A stretch of 64,000 bases of DNA from Cudoniella acicularis (taxonomy: Eukaryota; Ascomycota; Leotiomycetes; Helotiales; Helotiaceae). Below, one piece after another: positions 45,273 to 58,287 of this stretch. Location of the stretch: NCBI GenBank assembly GCA_013054445.1, contig JAAMPI010000009.1, positions 38,133 through 102,132 of the forward strand. Reading direction: 5' to 3'. Numbering within the stretch: the stretch's first letter is position 1; every line of letters begins with the position of its first letter. The notes beneath the pieces were generated by a model that was not told where the DNA came from, searched no databases, and saw only the letters and a list, made by a program, of their open reading frames with translations. The position numbers and the translations under genes are program-made.

Positions 45273-47133
45273 ACTGGTTAGTAACGATACATCGATGCTC
45301 GAACATTACGTTGGCGTGGTTGCGTTCTGATTTGGATGAAGTCGTCATTGGAGGATGAAGAAGACAGGATTTTTGGCCATTTCCTGATGGACAGTCATAT
45401 CAATACGTTAGGCAATAAGTGTTGTCAGGGATTTTTACGTTTTCAACAAATTGTTTTTTTGGATAAGGCTTTGCCTCCGCACCAATCCCCGGAGTTTTAT
45501 GCTGTGAAATCGTTGTCGATGCCTCTATAGGCTGAGATGAAACATTTGGTTACAGTTTAAAAGTTTCTTCAAATATATCTGCGTTCATGAAATATATCAG
45601 TGTCATCTTTTCGCATGCAGTATCCTTCTGTGTTGAATATCAATAAGCGTACATCTTCGACCGCTCATCAGTCCATGCTCGCTTTTTACATACACCTGAA
45701 TAGCAATTACTTTGATACTATGAGGTATTATTATCCAATGGACAGGAACATGATTGAATGTCTCCTTTCGTCTTAACTCTTTTTTGAATTCAAATCGAAT
45801 CTAGACGCTATAATAGTTCAATCGTCTTGCTACTCTACTCTACTTAAGTCTGTACATGTGTCAGCCGAACCAACAAGAAGCAGTGGGCAAACTCTAGCAT
45901 GGGCGTTTCCCTTGCGCAAAGCTTCAACGTCCAATTTGCAATTCAGCACGTTTGTTTTTCACATTCTCAATTTTTGTCTTCGTCAGATCCATCGAGCTTG
46001 GTTTGTTTCCCCTTGATCCGAAAATCCGACACGGCTATCTCCTCTTACACCTTAATGCATCTCCCTTTCCTCCCTGCCACTTCAAAGTTGGCAGTAGAAT
46101 TCCGGCTGGGGTTATTTGAAGTTAATAAATATATCTCGTGAGTACTCTTCGAGTATGAGCATTGCGTTGTGGCTGTCGAACGTAGTTGACCTAGCCAAGC
46201 TGCACAAAAAGGAATCGCTTCAAAAGTATTATTCAATATCCTTTGTGCATTTGTGAAAAAGAAGCTTTAACACCCGAAAAGTAATGGAGAGGGGACGATG
46301 AGCCAGAATAACGTGGGAGACTATTTTCTTTTAATAATGTCTCACCCAGCAGAGATATTAAAGGTTACAGGTGATTCTAAGAATGAAAATCGGACAACAA
46401 GCTATATCAAGAAAAGAGTTCGTTTTCTCCCACACCGATTTCGCAATGATAATATTCTTCATTCTTTGGAGTTTCATGAAAGAATCCGCGACTCGTTCCA
46501 TCCGCAGCCAAACTCAAAAGCTCCACCCAATCCTATTGTCCGGTTTGCACGAAATCAATTCTCCATCCAGTACGTACTTGCACAATACTCCGTGCGCATC
46601 CACCTCGCGATACGGAACGTTAGCGAATACGGAATTCGGAATCCGGAGTAAGACATCCCAGGATGAATTCGCAATCCCCATGTGGGATTCTCAGGGATTC
46701 TGGGGTGATTTACCCGCTACCCGCGAGCTAGATCGGGGTTGATTTTCGCGCCAGGGCCAGGGAAAGGAGGGGACTTGGGAAAAGAACAGGAGGGGTAAGG
46801 CGGAGATTTGGGAGGATTGAGAGGTGATTTTAGGAGTTTGGTGGTGTTTTGAGGGAGATGAGTTTTATATCGTGGTGTTGAAAATGTGAAATCTGCCAGA
46901 GCAGGATTCCGGCGCACACTTGTGGCTGTTTACATTACGAGGAAAGGTTTATGTGATAATCGTAAAAAGTATACGTTCTCATAAATCGTAGTTCAAAAAC
47001 AGGACCGTGATAACGGTGGTATGAAGATATCGCTCAACCGCGAAAACGCAAGAAGCGAAGAACAAATGAAACAGTAGTGATACAGGTCCGATTTCCGTAG
47101 TCCAAACGTCTTTTTATAACGTCGCGCGCCCCA
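45273..47133. other. Intergenic stretch, no gene seen
   Basis: About 1.9 kb. Short frames on both strands (for example 46298-46651) have no domain, signal peptide or splice support. AT-rich between 45540 and 46300. Confidence 0.5.
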
Positions 47134-48692
47134 TTATAGCCAAGTCTTCTCTTCCATCTCAATCGCCTTGATCGTTGCAGCAAATCTCCGATCCATTTCC
47201 CTCTTCTCTTCCTCTATCACTCTCCTAATATCTTGATCATCAATCCCTAGCCCAGGATCTAATTTATCTTGCTGGGGACTAGGAGCATTTGGTAGTGGTT
47301 TCCCGCACCGCGCAGCATTGGAAATATTCAGCGGAGCTACTTTTGGGAGTCCTGATAATGTAGCGTAGGATATTTGAGGCCGAATTGATGAGTCACGGCT
47401 AGGCCAAGGACTCTCAGATTGTTGTGGTGCAGAAAGCCTGTCTGAGCGTGAAGGACGTTGTGGCGTCGTGGACAAAGCTTCTGAGTCTCCGTTCCCGGGT
47501 AGAGGTGATGTTGGTGAGGAGCCCTTTGGCGAGGACACTTTTGGTGAAGAGGATTTTTGTGCCGCGGGGTTGTGGTAGTTTGCGGGTATGTATATTAATG
47601 GCGCGCCTCCTGTTGGAGATATTCTTGGAGGTGTACCTGATACCGACTTTCTCGACGGTGTACCGCTTAAAACTGATCTTCTTTGAGGTGAGCCCACAAT
47701 GGGAGGGCTTCTAGAGGACGGACGGCTGGATTGAGAGTTCCGTGAGATAGAATTTCGCGATCGAGTCGTTGCCGAATTTGAACTTTCCGGGACACTACTT
47801 CCCAAAGGTAAACCACCTGTTGCGGTGGTAATTGGAGAAGATCCCGAAAGATGAGAGTTTCTAAAAGATGGTTCAGAAAAAATATTCTCAAAAGGTGACG
47901 TTGTAGTTGGAGACGTTTTTAATGGGGAATTGCTTGGCGAGGAAGTGTCTGAAGGCGGCGGCGTTACATTAGATACCCGACGTGAATTTCGTCGTTGGGG
48001 TTGAGATAATGTTGCTCGAGGTCGACGATGGTGGTGGTTTTCGTAGTGATCGAGTCTAAGCTGAAGGTTGTAATTTTGTTCTCTCAAAGCCTTGACCATC
48101 TGTTCCGCGGAGACAGCACGGGAAAGAAGTGCTCGATTGTCAGCCTCAATAGCAGCGATAGTTTCATCTATTACTTTTATGACGGAACGTGACTAAGTTA
48201 AACGTTAGACCAAATTACCTCGACAATGGTTAGACATACTGTGATAGCGCTGCTTTGAAATTCTAACTGGGAGCCCGGAAACATTGACCTTTTCGAGTGG
48301 ATAGCAATCCGCGAGGTATCTTCCAATTCGGCGAGAAAAGAAGGAGTGGATGAAGTAGGCGATTCGTTCTGGTTACTGGCAGGCAACTCAAACACTGGAT
48401 CGATTGCAGACTTCGGGGTGGATCCATCCGATGACTGTCGAATATGTCTTATGGAGCTAAAGTCCCATCTCTTTCCTTTCGGGGTTGATTGCAAACTTGC
48501 AGTTGATGGCGATGTAAGGTCGCTGCGTTGCCTCCTGAGCCCCAATTTCGACTTTTTCTCCCCTCTTTCCTTTCCCTTGATACCATCCTTCACGGAAGAC
48601 CCAGGCTTCCACTGTGTGATAACATGTGGCATTTCTCGAGTTCCGTTTTCATTTTCTCCCAATCCGTTCGGGGCCACCATCGGGCAATACAT
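47134..48692 (-). CDS. Hypothetical Ser-rich protein with short coiled coil
   Basis: Two exons, 48240-48692 and 47134-48192, with a 47-bp intron (GTATGT to TAG) whose phase-0 join gives 503 residues. The N-terminus MYCPMVAPNGLGENEN is followed by a basic Ser-rich segment (KSKLGLRRQRSD). A helix spans the splice junction from about 135 to 195 (EFQSSAITSRSVIKVIDE, then AAIEADNRALLSRAVSAEQ). A long Ser/Pro/Arg-rich disordered region with SGTPSRKSVSGTPPR-type repeats fills 200-450. A short acidic and basic helix (RRVIEEEKREMDRRFAAT) closes the protein before KTWL. It resembles fungal adaptors with phosphosite-rich linkers, but no named domain is seen. The gene is intact. Confidence 0.85.
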
Positions 48693-50182
48693 ATTGTTAT
48701 AATGAAGTAGAGGGTGGAAAAAGTGTAACTAAGAGGAAGCGGATGGGCCGATCTCTAACTTCGTAATGACCAACTTTGACGTGAAAGAAAGCTATCAATC
48801 AGAGATAAGTCCTAGGAGAGAGTAATCTTGGGGCTAGGGCCATCAAGATTTCAAAAGTAGGCTGGGAAGGATGGAACAGATATATGACATGCAGCACGAA
48901 GGATGTGAGTGTCCCCGCACTGCGTAGTACACTAGGAGAAGTACGGGTTGTAATTTCGCCTGGCCATCGGGATTGCATGATAGCTGCAGAGGAGAAGAGA
49001 CAAAACATCCTTCTCCTGCATCGCTCGAGGTCGACGACGTGGTGGCACTGTGGCAGTAACACTGTCAGCCTATAAGCCGCCTGTTGCAGGGTGGCTGTGA
49101 TTGGCTAATGGAGAGGCTTGCAGACTCTGAGGCCAGAATTAGACGGAGGATTGTTCCCACGAAGGAGCATGGACGAATAACAAGGGCGTCTGGACGCCTG
49201 AACCACTGCCAACAGAGGGGATGAACCTGCGGCCCACCTGTCGGCCGTCACTTCCACGCAGGCGGCAGCGGTCGAAACAGGCGCAGCCAGGCGCCAAAAG
49301 CCAGATGGAACCCCACAAGCCAAAAAAATACTTCACTTGGAGGCTCTTGTGGTGTTTGCTAACCTTGCATCGACCGAAGAGCGCAAATCGAGGCTGACTC
49401 GCCCGGTGACTCTGGCCGCATCTTGCTGACACCGCTGACGCTGACTTTACGACACTTGCCAACAAACAAATGGCTGGGAAAGCCTCCCCAATGGTTGGAA
49501 ACCGAGGGCCAGAAGTCACCCCAAGAATGGCCAATGGTGCGTTTCAGGTTTTCTGTCCTCTGCAGGCTCGATCGAAAGTGTGATATGGATGTCCGGCTTG
49601 GTGTTGGAGTTGGGCTATCTGATGAGATGTGTTCTTCGGTACGGACAAGTCGGTGACTTCGTGACATCTCAGAGGTCGCTGGACAATAATTCGAGGCCCG
49701 CGCCAACTCGGATCGGAAACTTGGAAAGAGAGTCGGATCTGGAATAGATTTGCAGTCTTGGAGAGAGTTATGATCAGCAGGCTGCATGCCATTCTCTGGT
49801 CTGCTCACTAGAGCGCGGATGTGTTTCCCTCCTTTTTTTTTTGCAGTGTCTGTCTTGGGCGAGCAGCTGCAGGCTGCAGAACCCCGAATCTGGACGGGTT
49901 GATTCTGAGGGTCACCTCGTGCTACTATTCCACGGGCTGGGCTTCCAGAATGAGAATAATAGGGACAGATTGATTAATGATAGTTGGTTGGAAGCACGGT
50001 TGCTACTCTATAAAATATAAATAATAATCACAACGGGAGGGTCAGAAACTCAGGCTTCGAGCCAAATGGGGTCCGTTCCGCCTAATTGCAGCCTGAGGCT
50101 AAAATACCAATGACGCTGCCTGACGATCACGTTCATAAAATTTCAAGACCTTCAACCTCCAGCGACTATCACCACCTTTATC
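48693..50182. other. Divergent intergenic region
   Basis: About 1.5 kb between the Ser-rich gene (minus) and the FHA gene (plus). Frames at 49105-49808 on the minus strand and 49423-49656 on the plus strand are mutually overlapping and not supported. It probably holds both promoters. Confidence 0.5.
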
Positions 50183-51103
50183 ATGGACTCACTACAACGG
50201 GATCGGAATCGGCGTCGCCGCTCTCGGTCTGCTTCATTCGACTCGGAAGAAGAACGACGTAGCAGGCGCAGAAAAGAACGTGAGCGCGAGGATCGAGGGC
50301 GTGGTGAGAAAGACAACGAACGCAGTCGCGCCCGAAGGCATTCCAATGATAGGGATAGGAAACGCCGAAGATCTCAAAGTCCAGCACAAGAGTCTTCTCG
50401 GAGGTCCAACGACCGAAAGTCAAAATACGAGAGCACAAGAGATCGATCTCCCGCCCGTCGAGATGGCAGAGAAAAAGAGAGCAGGTCGTCGAGAGAAGGT
50501 TCCACGACACAACTTAGTCGAAAGAGCAAAGGGCCGTTGCCATCACAATCGGCGTCATTCCAATCAAACAAGGACCCTGCGATGGCGCTCGTGCCTGCAG
50601 AAGAAGTGCCAGAGAAACAGAAGCCAAACTTTGCACCAACAGGTCTCTTAGCAGCAGCATCAAATTCAGTCGCGCAAGCCGATGGAACATCAATTGTCCT
50701 CAAGTACCACGAACCACCGGAAGCGCGCAAGCCACCCGCCAAGGATGAATGGAAGCTTTTTGTGTTCAAAGGTTCAGAAATTCTGGAAACGATCGAGCTT
50801 AGTAGAAGAAGCTGTTGGCTCATAGGTCGCGAATTGGCGGTGGTGGATATGCCAGCAGAGCACCCAAGTATCAGCAAACAGCATGCGGTCGTACAATTTC
50901 GATTCATTGAGAAGACCAATGAGTTTGGCGATAGATTAGGAAAGGTCAGGCCATATCTCATTGATCTCGAGTCAGCGAATGGCACATCACTCAACAAGGA
51001 AGAGATTCCAGCAAGCCGGTACTTGGAATTAAGAGATAAGGACATGCTTCAGTTCGGACATAGTACAAGGGAGTACGTCTTGATGTTATCACCAAAGATA
51101 TGA
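50183..51103 (+). CDS. PML1: FHA-domain RES-complex protein (Pml1/SNIP1 type)
   Basis: A single exon of 306 residues. Residues 1-120 are an Arg/Ser/Glu/Asp-rich RS-like tail (RRRRSRSASFDSEEERRSRR). Residues 135-180 form a linker with KPNFAPTGLLAAASN, followed by an LKYHEPPEARKP motif that is strongly kept in SNIP1 and Pml1. The FHA domain fills 190-303: WKLFVFKGSEI, the phosphothreonine-binding arginine in LIGRE, HPSISKQHAVVQFR and DLESANGTSLN are all present. The protein belongs to the RES complex of the spliceosome (Pml1, Bud13, Snu17), which helps splicing and retains unspliced pre-mRNA in the nucleus. The RS tail is longer than in yeast Pml1 and closer to animal SNIP1, as is usual in filamentous fungi. 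Confidence 0.95.
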   Translation: MDSLQRDRNRRRRSRSASFDSEEERRSRRRKEREREDRGRGEKDNERSRARRHSNDRDRKRRRSQSPAQESSRRSNDRKSKYESTRDRSPARRDGREKESRSSREGSTTQLSRKSKGPLPSQSASFQSNKDPAMALVPAEEVPEKQKPNFAPTGLLAAASNSVAQADGTSIVLKYHEPPEARKPPAKDEWKLFVFKGSEILETIELSRRSCWLIGRELAVVDMPAEHPSISKQHAVVQFRFIEKTNEFGDRLGKVRPYLIDLESANGTSLNKEEIPASRYLELRDKDMLQFGHSTREYVLMLSPKI

Positions 51104-52927
51104 GCAGATGCTTCATGTGTGGTATAAAATTTCCAAATTTGCTCATAGCCTGCACGCTCTTTCCCGAAGAGGACTGAAGTCAGTCAAGGAAAACAAATAC
51201 ATGCGACGAATGCAATGTCCTCTTGATCATGACAAAACCAACCTCTTAATGGAGTGTCGTGGCGCTGGAACCGTAGCACAAGGCGGACTACTACTGAAGT
51301 ATAAGATGACTCTAACCACCCATCAAGTGAGACAGTCAGTCTTATTGAATTTGGCATCATTCCAAAATCAAATGAGTTCGCCTCGTTGGCTTCGAGGCAC
51401 AAGCTCTAGGAAGCAGCAGGTCCAACGTCGCAGAATCTGTATAGTTTGGACTAGACTGGGAATTAAAAGACTTTAAAAACACACGCTTGTTCAATTGTGA
51501 ACCGATTCCTATTGTGAGTCTTTTGCCTCTAGCCAGTTTGATATATTGGACTCTGGGCATGGCCGAAGTGTGTAGTTCACCGATTCTCTGTTGCCCGTCC
51601 TCGTCCTTGTACAACAAATAGCCCGCTTCCGTGCCTTCCTTATTCGGACTCGATCGAGCCGCGCTTTGAGGTGAGCCTCGACCTTAGCAAACCCATGCAG
51701 GCTGCCGATGGGGCAACGTAACACAGTTGGCGGTGTTCTCGGGTCTCTTCTTGTACGCCCGGGGGAACAAACAATGCCGGCCGAGCCTCGTTGCCGCGAG
51801 GACGGGAGTCGAGGAGCCTCAAACAGTCAGCTGAGAGTGATGGGAAAGGGTGGTTGCCTTCAGGGACTTGGAGAGGAAACGAGTTGGCACTGGGCAACAA
51901 CTTCTCATTACGCCATCACGTGTGCCTTGCTGGCTAACACAAAACACCAAGCAAACAAAGTATTGTAAACCACACCGAAATGCCGTAGTGTTGGTGTTGG
52001 TGTTTGTGGCGAGGGCGGCATTTACTGTTCCAACTTATGCAATCCAGGCGGGAGCATCCGCACGGGGTATTTTCAGGACTCGCATCAGAACTTTGATTCG
52101 TAAGAGCCATCCAGTGACGGACTTGCTACCCCGCCAAACTCTGTGACTTGGAGATGGCATCGCCGTCTCTTTAGCCTCGCATGTGTCTCGCGGCCACCCC
52201 GGACAATCCCAGTCACTGATGCACTGCAAATCCTCCACACTGAGACACTCCGCCTGGGGGGTGGTAAAGCGGCGCGCCATACCTACACGAACCTTCCAAG
52301 CCCCCAAAATTAGTAGACGTTCGGACAAGACTCGTGATACGTTGCATCAAGTCTTCACTCGAGTTTTCCGGTTTGGTGGGCTCTCCATAATTGCCCACAG
52401 TAGGCGACAATAGGTGGACGATTCTACCTAGGTACTTCTTTGCGGACTAGGCAATGTATATTGTTTTAAGTCACTTACGAGTACGCATACTCCGTACAGT
52501 CTTACAGGACCCTCACGCCGCTTTAACCCCCGAGCGTCTGCCACTTTTGCAGCTGACTTTCTCAAAACACCAGCTGCGGTCAACGTCGACCCTTCTTTGA
52601 GTTTCAATGACTGTTCGCATGGCGCTGACGGCCTCGTCTGAGTCGTCTCTCGTCCCGTGTGACTGAGCGGTTCGCGCGTGGTTGCCGAGACTCGGAAAGT
52701 TGTTCACAGTCGCAAAAACACTCACTACTCCTAGGCATATCCATCCTCGACGGTACACACCGGATACGTATACAAAACTCTCGTCCTAGGCCAGGCAGAC
52801 CTTTGTCGGGCGCTTCGTCTTGCGCCTTGTTCGATATTTACGTTGGGCGATGGGTAGCTGTCCTGCATATATAAAACCTCCACGACTCCTGGTGGTTTGA
52901 AGCAGATAGAACCGAAAAGCTGCTGTC
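51104..52927. other. Intergenic stretch, no gene seen
   Basis: About 1.8 kb. GC content rises near 51650-52400. Frames are short, overlap on both strands and show no domain. A TATA-like box (atatataaaacctcc, about 52868-52882) lies some 50 bp before the NLR start codon and is its probable core promoter. Confidence 0.5.
52868..52882 (+). promoter_or_regulatory. TATA-like element before NLR gene
   Basis: The sequence atatataaaacctcc sits about 50 bp upstream of the ATG at 52928. A TATA box so close to the start implies a very short 5' leader or a start site just downstream. Confidence 0.45.
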
Positions 52928-55900
52928 ATGGTAAGTACCTGTGGAGAAGCCGATTGGACTGCGCGTAAGGCTGATGACGTGGTGAAATAGGGCTCTGCAA
53001 TCGATACCAAAGATATTAAGCGCTTTGAGCTTACAGAAGTCTACTCCCACCCAGACGCGAAAGTCGACATAGTACTCGTCCATGGCCTGAATGGCGACCC
53101 GCGGAACACCTGGACGTCCCCGAATGGAGTATTTTGGCCCACACAACTGCTGCCTGTCACTCTGAAGTCCGCGAAAGCGAGAATACTGGTATACGGATAT
53201 AATGCAGATGTATATGCCTTTGGAAAAGGCGGAGCTAGGTTCGTCAAGTTCCACATGCCCTGCGTGATGTCTTAGCTCTGGTTGCTTTTGAAAGTGGTTC
53301 ATATTAGGAAAAAGGCACTAACGGTTCTCCAGCTCCGATATGCTGTATCAACATGCCCAGACCCTCCTTGCGAACCTGTCATTGGAAAGAAAGAGTGAGG
53401 AGACTTCAGACAATCCTATAATATGGGTGGTCCACAGTTTAGGCGGACTCCTGGTCAAGAACGCTTTAACTATTTCAAACAAACTGAAAGACAAGTATGC
53501 CGATGATCTTCGATCCATCGCCGTCTCGACATACGGAATCATATTCCTTGGCACACCACACACTGGTTCGGATGCAGCAAAATGGGGTCTGATGCTCCAA
53601 AGAATGGTAAACGCCTTGATTCCGAAGAAGGTGGTTCAGACCGAGGAGCAACTCATCAAAACGTTGCAAAGCAACAACGAGACGCTTCAAAATATCACTC
53701 TGGATTTCAATGAAATATATCAAAACTACCGGGTATATATGGTTCACGAAGGTGTCCCGACGGATTTGAAAGGGACTAAAATGCTTATTGTCGACCAACT
53801 GTCAGCCAGCCCACAACTCCCAGGAGTGCAATACTACGGTATTGAAGCCACACACTCTGGAATGTGCAAATTTGAATCCAAGAATTCGCCCGGATACACG
53901 AATATTTCAGGGACTATCAAGACATGGGTGACGGAATCACCTCAGGTTATTCAGCACCGGCGCGAGGCGGAGAAACAGAAACGATTTCGGGATAAGACGG
54001 ACCAAGCCGCCGAGCTACTGGGATATTATGTAAGTGTCACAATAGTGTTACATTAGCACAGATACTGACAGGTCCAGCCAACAACACCTACGCCCCAGGC
54101 ATCAACCGTTGCAAATACACCCGGTACGTCACGTGATAGTACTTTGCCGCAGCCTTATGCTCCCCATGGGTTAGTTGAACCCTCGTCCAGTACGAGATTT
54201 GAGTTCGAAGCGGCTGAGGTAGAGGAAATGGATACTGAGATGGCTGGTAGTCGCTGAGTTTGCATGGTACTGTGGTTATTCAGAGGTCCTGCTTTAAGCG
54301 ACTCGGCCCGCATCCTATGTCTTCTCAGCCGGGTTATTGGGGTTTTCAGTTACGGTGGATTACTCAGCGAACAGGCTCCCATTCTTCGGTAGCCTTGATT
54401 GCTCTTGCTTTTAGAAAGATATCTTTATTTCTCTTTGGTGGATGAGGGCTGATTGTTCTGTCTTTTGTAGATCCGGGTTCTTTAAATAATTCAACGATCA
54501 TGGTCAAATCAACTATCAGCATTGAACCTGATGATCCGAACGAAAACACTCCATTTTTCATAAAGCCTTCTGGCTTTCGTCCCAACTCAATATTTGTTGG
54601 TCGGCAAAACGAGCTGGCAGACATGCACAAAATGTTGTTTGACGAGAAGAGACGATCGGAAGGGACATCGGCAATATTAATACAGTCTTTACCTGGTGGA
54701 GGTAAAACCTCGATCGCACGACAGTATGTGTACGAACATAAAGGCGACTATCTTGGAGGTATCTTCTGGGTTTCGGCAAAAAGTCACCAAGAACTTGCCG
54801 CTGGGTTTTGGGATATCGCTAGAAAAGCCGTCCTCAAGGAAGTTGTTGATAAAGATGATGCAATCGCGCTAGCAGATCCTCAACAGTTCATCAAGATGGT
54901 TAAGAAATGGTTCAACCGTCGGCACCAGTGGCTCCTAGTTCTGGACGGTATCCATTTCGACGATGCAGAAGGGCTTCAAAAGTTCATTCCGGATAGCACC
55001 AATTCTAGTTTGATATACACTTCTACCGAAAAAGCTGTCACTGGCGACCATCATTTCATGAATCCACAAATTATCAAGTTACCCCTTCTCTCAGCAAGAG
55101 AGGCACAGGGTTTATTACTTCTCGAACTGGACAAGAAAGAACCATTTTCAAACGTGGATCTGAAATGTTCAATGGAGCTCGTACAGGCAATGGGGCTTTT
55201 ACCTGTGGTTATTCATGCCGTAGCTCAAAGGCTAAAAGCTACAAGCGAACCATTATCCAAGTTTGCGAGATCCTATGCTTCTGGGCCGAGACTCATTGGC
55301 TTGGGTACCTATAAAGCTGTCATTGATCAACTAGAGAAGCGTGAAGGAGGTCATGAAGCTCTTAGCCTTGTTTGCATTCTCTGTTTCTTCAGTCAACATA
55401 TTCCCGTTGAAATGATTAGTCTTGGTACGTGCCTCTCCTGATCTTACATCAATGTAGGCTGACAATTGTGTAGGTTTGAAGGGATTGGATGTCCCAGTCA
55501 AAGCTTCTGATCCAATTACGGGCCGATCCCTGGACAACACTTTCCGGCATTTGAATCTATTCGCGCTCATTGATCGCAACGAGCCGGAAGGATCAATGCA
55601 TTCCTCGCAAAGTTCAAGGAGTAGTCGGGACATGCTTGCGGATAATGTTGACGTGGTTCGGTTGCACAGTGTGGTTCAGGGGTATTTCATCGATACACTG
55701 AATACTAATGAGACACTGCCATTGTGGCTTGGACGAGCAGTGAGTGTTTTTTGCTGTTCTTACGATAGTGCAAATATGCGAATTACGCAAAAGACCGATG
55801 CTGGGCAGCCTGGGCTTGTCGAGGATTATCGCCTTTACGAAATCCACGGGAAACGTCTTCAACAACATGTGGTTAAATTTCAGAAAAAGTACGCTGTACT

Positions 55901-58287
55901 GGGACAAACGCAGCAGATGCTTGATCAATATATTCAGGCAATTCAGGCCGAGATAGAGCGAAGGACACCTATGTCGTCGCAAACAATCGCTGGAGGAAAG
56001 CTAGAAGCATTTCAAACTTCAATATTTGATCGCACCAGCAGCTCATCAGACACTGCGCCCGAAACACCTAGACTGCTAGAAAGAAGTCATCCAGGGATGA
56101 ACGCTTGGGGTCTTGATATGTACCAAGACCAACACGAGTCTCCCTCAAGCCTCACACACGATCCCGTGTATATTCAACAAGCTGAGATGAAGTTTGCAGA
56201 AGCGGCACATCACAATCACTTTCCTCTAAACCCTTTAATAGATGATGGTGACGATGGTTACGATGGTGATAGAGAAGGATCTACTGCCATGACGTTGCAA
56301 CCTTCTCAACGAACTCTACGACAAAATTCACCAATCAGTCCTGGCGGTGAGTGGGAGGTGGTAAAACCACGTCGGCCTAAGAGGCCAGAGAGGTTGGGTC
56401 TTCATCGAACGATCAATCGAATGAAAAAGGACAGATATCGAGATCGCGCAGGCTCATTTCGTGCAGTAAGCGCTATCGATCCTGTCGATCCTAGAGTTAG
56501 CCATGAAACCGCTCAGGGATATTTACAACGAACGTCGTCTCGAGCACATTCTCGTGGTCGAATTTCCGGTCAGTCTCATGCAGAGGTTGCTTTAACACAT
56601 ATCACCCAAACTAGTCCACCACCAGCTCGAGGTGGCGGAATGATACAAGACCGACGATCATCATCGCAAAGAGCAGGCGAAAGGGGAAGAATGATGACAG
56701 GGACTGCCACATATGCCTCTGCTGTGACATCCCCCACAAAAGATACGATTTCGGGCTCGCGAGATCCTGTTCAACCATTGACTCAACAGGATAACTCGAG
56801 TACCTCGAGCTTCGCGGTAGCATCACTGCAAAAATTTCCTATTCACGTCTTGCAACCACCAACACCCCTTACAAACATTACTCCAATGCCACCGTATCCA
56901 CCTTCTCCAGGTCCATCTCCAAATCTTTCATATCAACAGCCTTTCCACTTATCTGATGGGGAGTTGTATAATATGCCTAGGCGTCAAGAAAATTTCCAAT
57001 TGGGCTCGAATGGTTACCCGTCGAGAGTCTATCCCCGGATGACAGGGCAAGTACCCGTCGAAACTAGTTATGGATCTTCATTGCCCCTCAAGCGGGACCA
57101 TCCTCACGACTATTACGGTTTACCTCAGACATACTCGGAAAGTACCCCATCTCTAGCGCATCTTACAGATTCAAACCCGCCGTTCCTGTCACTTTCATCC
57201 CCAAACATACAACGGCCGCACTCTAACACATCTCCTCACGCTTCCATATATTACCCTGGCCGGCCCGAGCTCTCATTTTACAGCGAGCCAAGTCAAAATG
57301 GGGGATACACGTCACAGCCTATGTCACGCGATCCCTCGGGTCAGTCGACACACTCCAACCATTCATCTGGAGCTTTGGAGAGGGGTAGAGGTAGGAGACG
57401 ACTAAGCTTGGCCGAGACGGAGCCGGCCCCTCAACTCCCAAGTTTTAGTCCAAGGATTCGTCCAACAAGTTACCAAGTCTATACAAAGATAAACGATCAG
57501 GAGCTGGCGAATGGATTGAGGAGAGTAGCGAGAGAGCAATCGTTAGGGCAACCTATGCGGAAGAGTCCAAGGTTGGGATATGTGAGGCCTAGGACGGGAG
57601 AAGATTGGGGTGTGGTCGAGGAAAAGTAAGCTTCGTACCTCTTACTTATGAAGTAGACTAACGAATAAAAGCGGTCTTCCACCACCAAGAAGACAATTCA
57701 ACCCCTCAGCGACCTCATTCTTTCCCAAACTTCCTGCCGCGCCCGTTAACTCACTCTATTCAACACAAACTCACTCTGCCTCGCCTTCACAGCACCACTC
57801 CCCTTTTCTCCCTCCACAACCACAATCCTACAGTGCACCACAATCGCACCACGCTTCAGGCTACCCCTCGCCGCTATCACAAGCTCAACCAACCTTAAAA
57901 TCCTTCTCAACACACCCAATTCAATACCCTCCCCCAGGACAAATTTACACCCCTCTCCCTTCCCTTGCGCAATCCTCAAAAACGCAAGCTCAACCACATC
58001 CCCACACCCTCCCTCGCACCTTCTCCAGCCTGGAAGAATTCGACATCACATCTCCGCCGATACCGCAGGGTGAGGCGATGGGCAGGTCCGGAAGTGGAGG
58101 TGTCAGAATCGGTGATGGGAGGACGATGATTGGTTTTGGGGATTTTCCGGAGCAGGTCGATATCAGGGGTGCGAGGGAAAGGGTTGAGAGGGCATTGAAT
58201 GAGAGGAGATTGGTTAGAGGCGAGAGTTCCGGGCTTGAATCAATGATTGGGAAGGAGACTGTGGGGCTAGGGATTAAGAGATGTTGA
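52928..58287 (+). CDS. NOD-like receptor: alpha/beta hydrolase, NB-ARC, long disordered tail
   Basis: Seven exons: 52928-52930, 52991-53238, 53333-54029, 54072-54123, 54471-55424, 55474-57625 and 57672-58287, for 1573 residues. Exon 1 is only the ATG. Residues 15-300 are a serine-esterase-like hydrolase: VDIVLVHGLNGDPRNTW, nucleophile Ser118 in VVHSLGGLLVK, a FLGTPHTGSDAAKWG stretch and the His segment EATHSGMCKFE. The NB-ARC spans about 360-640: PSGFRPNSIFVGR, Walker A LPGGGKTSIARQY (Lys near 412), Walker B WLLVLDGIHFDD (Asp near 492). A winged-helix-like and helical arm follows to about 830. The last 740 residues are Pro/Ser/Gln/Tyr-rich and disordered. No LRR, WD, TPR or ankyrin repeats are seen. 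Alternatively, reading through at 54124 ends the hydrolase at a TGA near 54257, and the ATPase would be a separate gene starting at 54500. The GTACGT donor at 54124 and acceptor at 54470 join in frame, so I prefer one gene. Such STAND proteins act in fungal self/non-self recognition and cell death. Confidence 0.85.
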
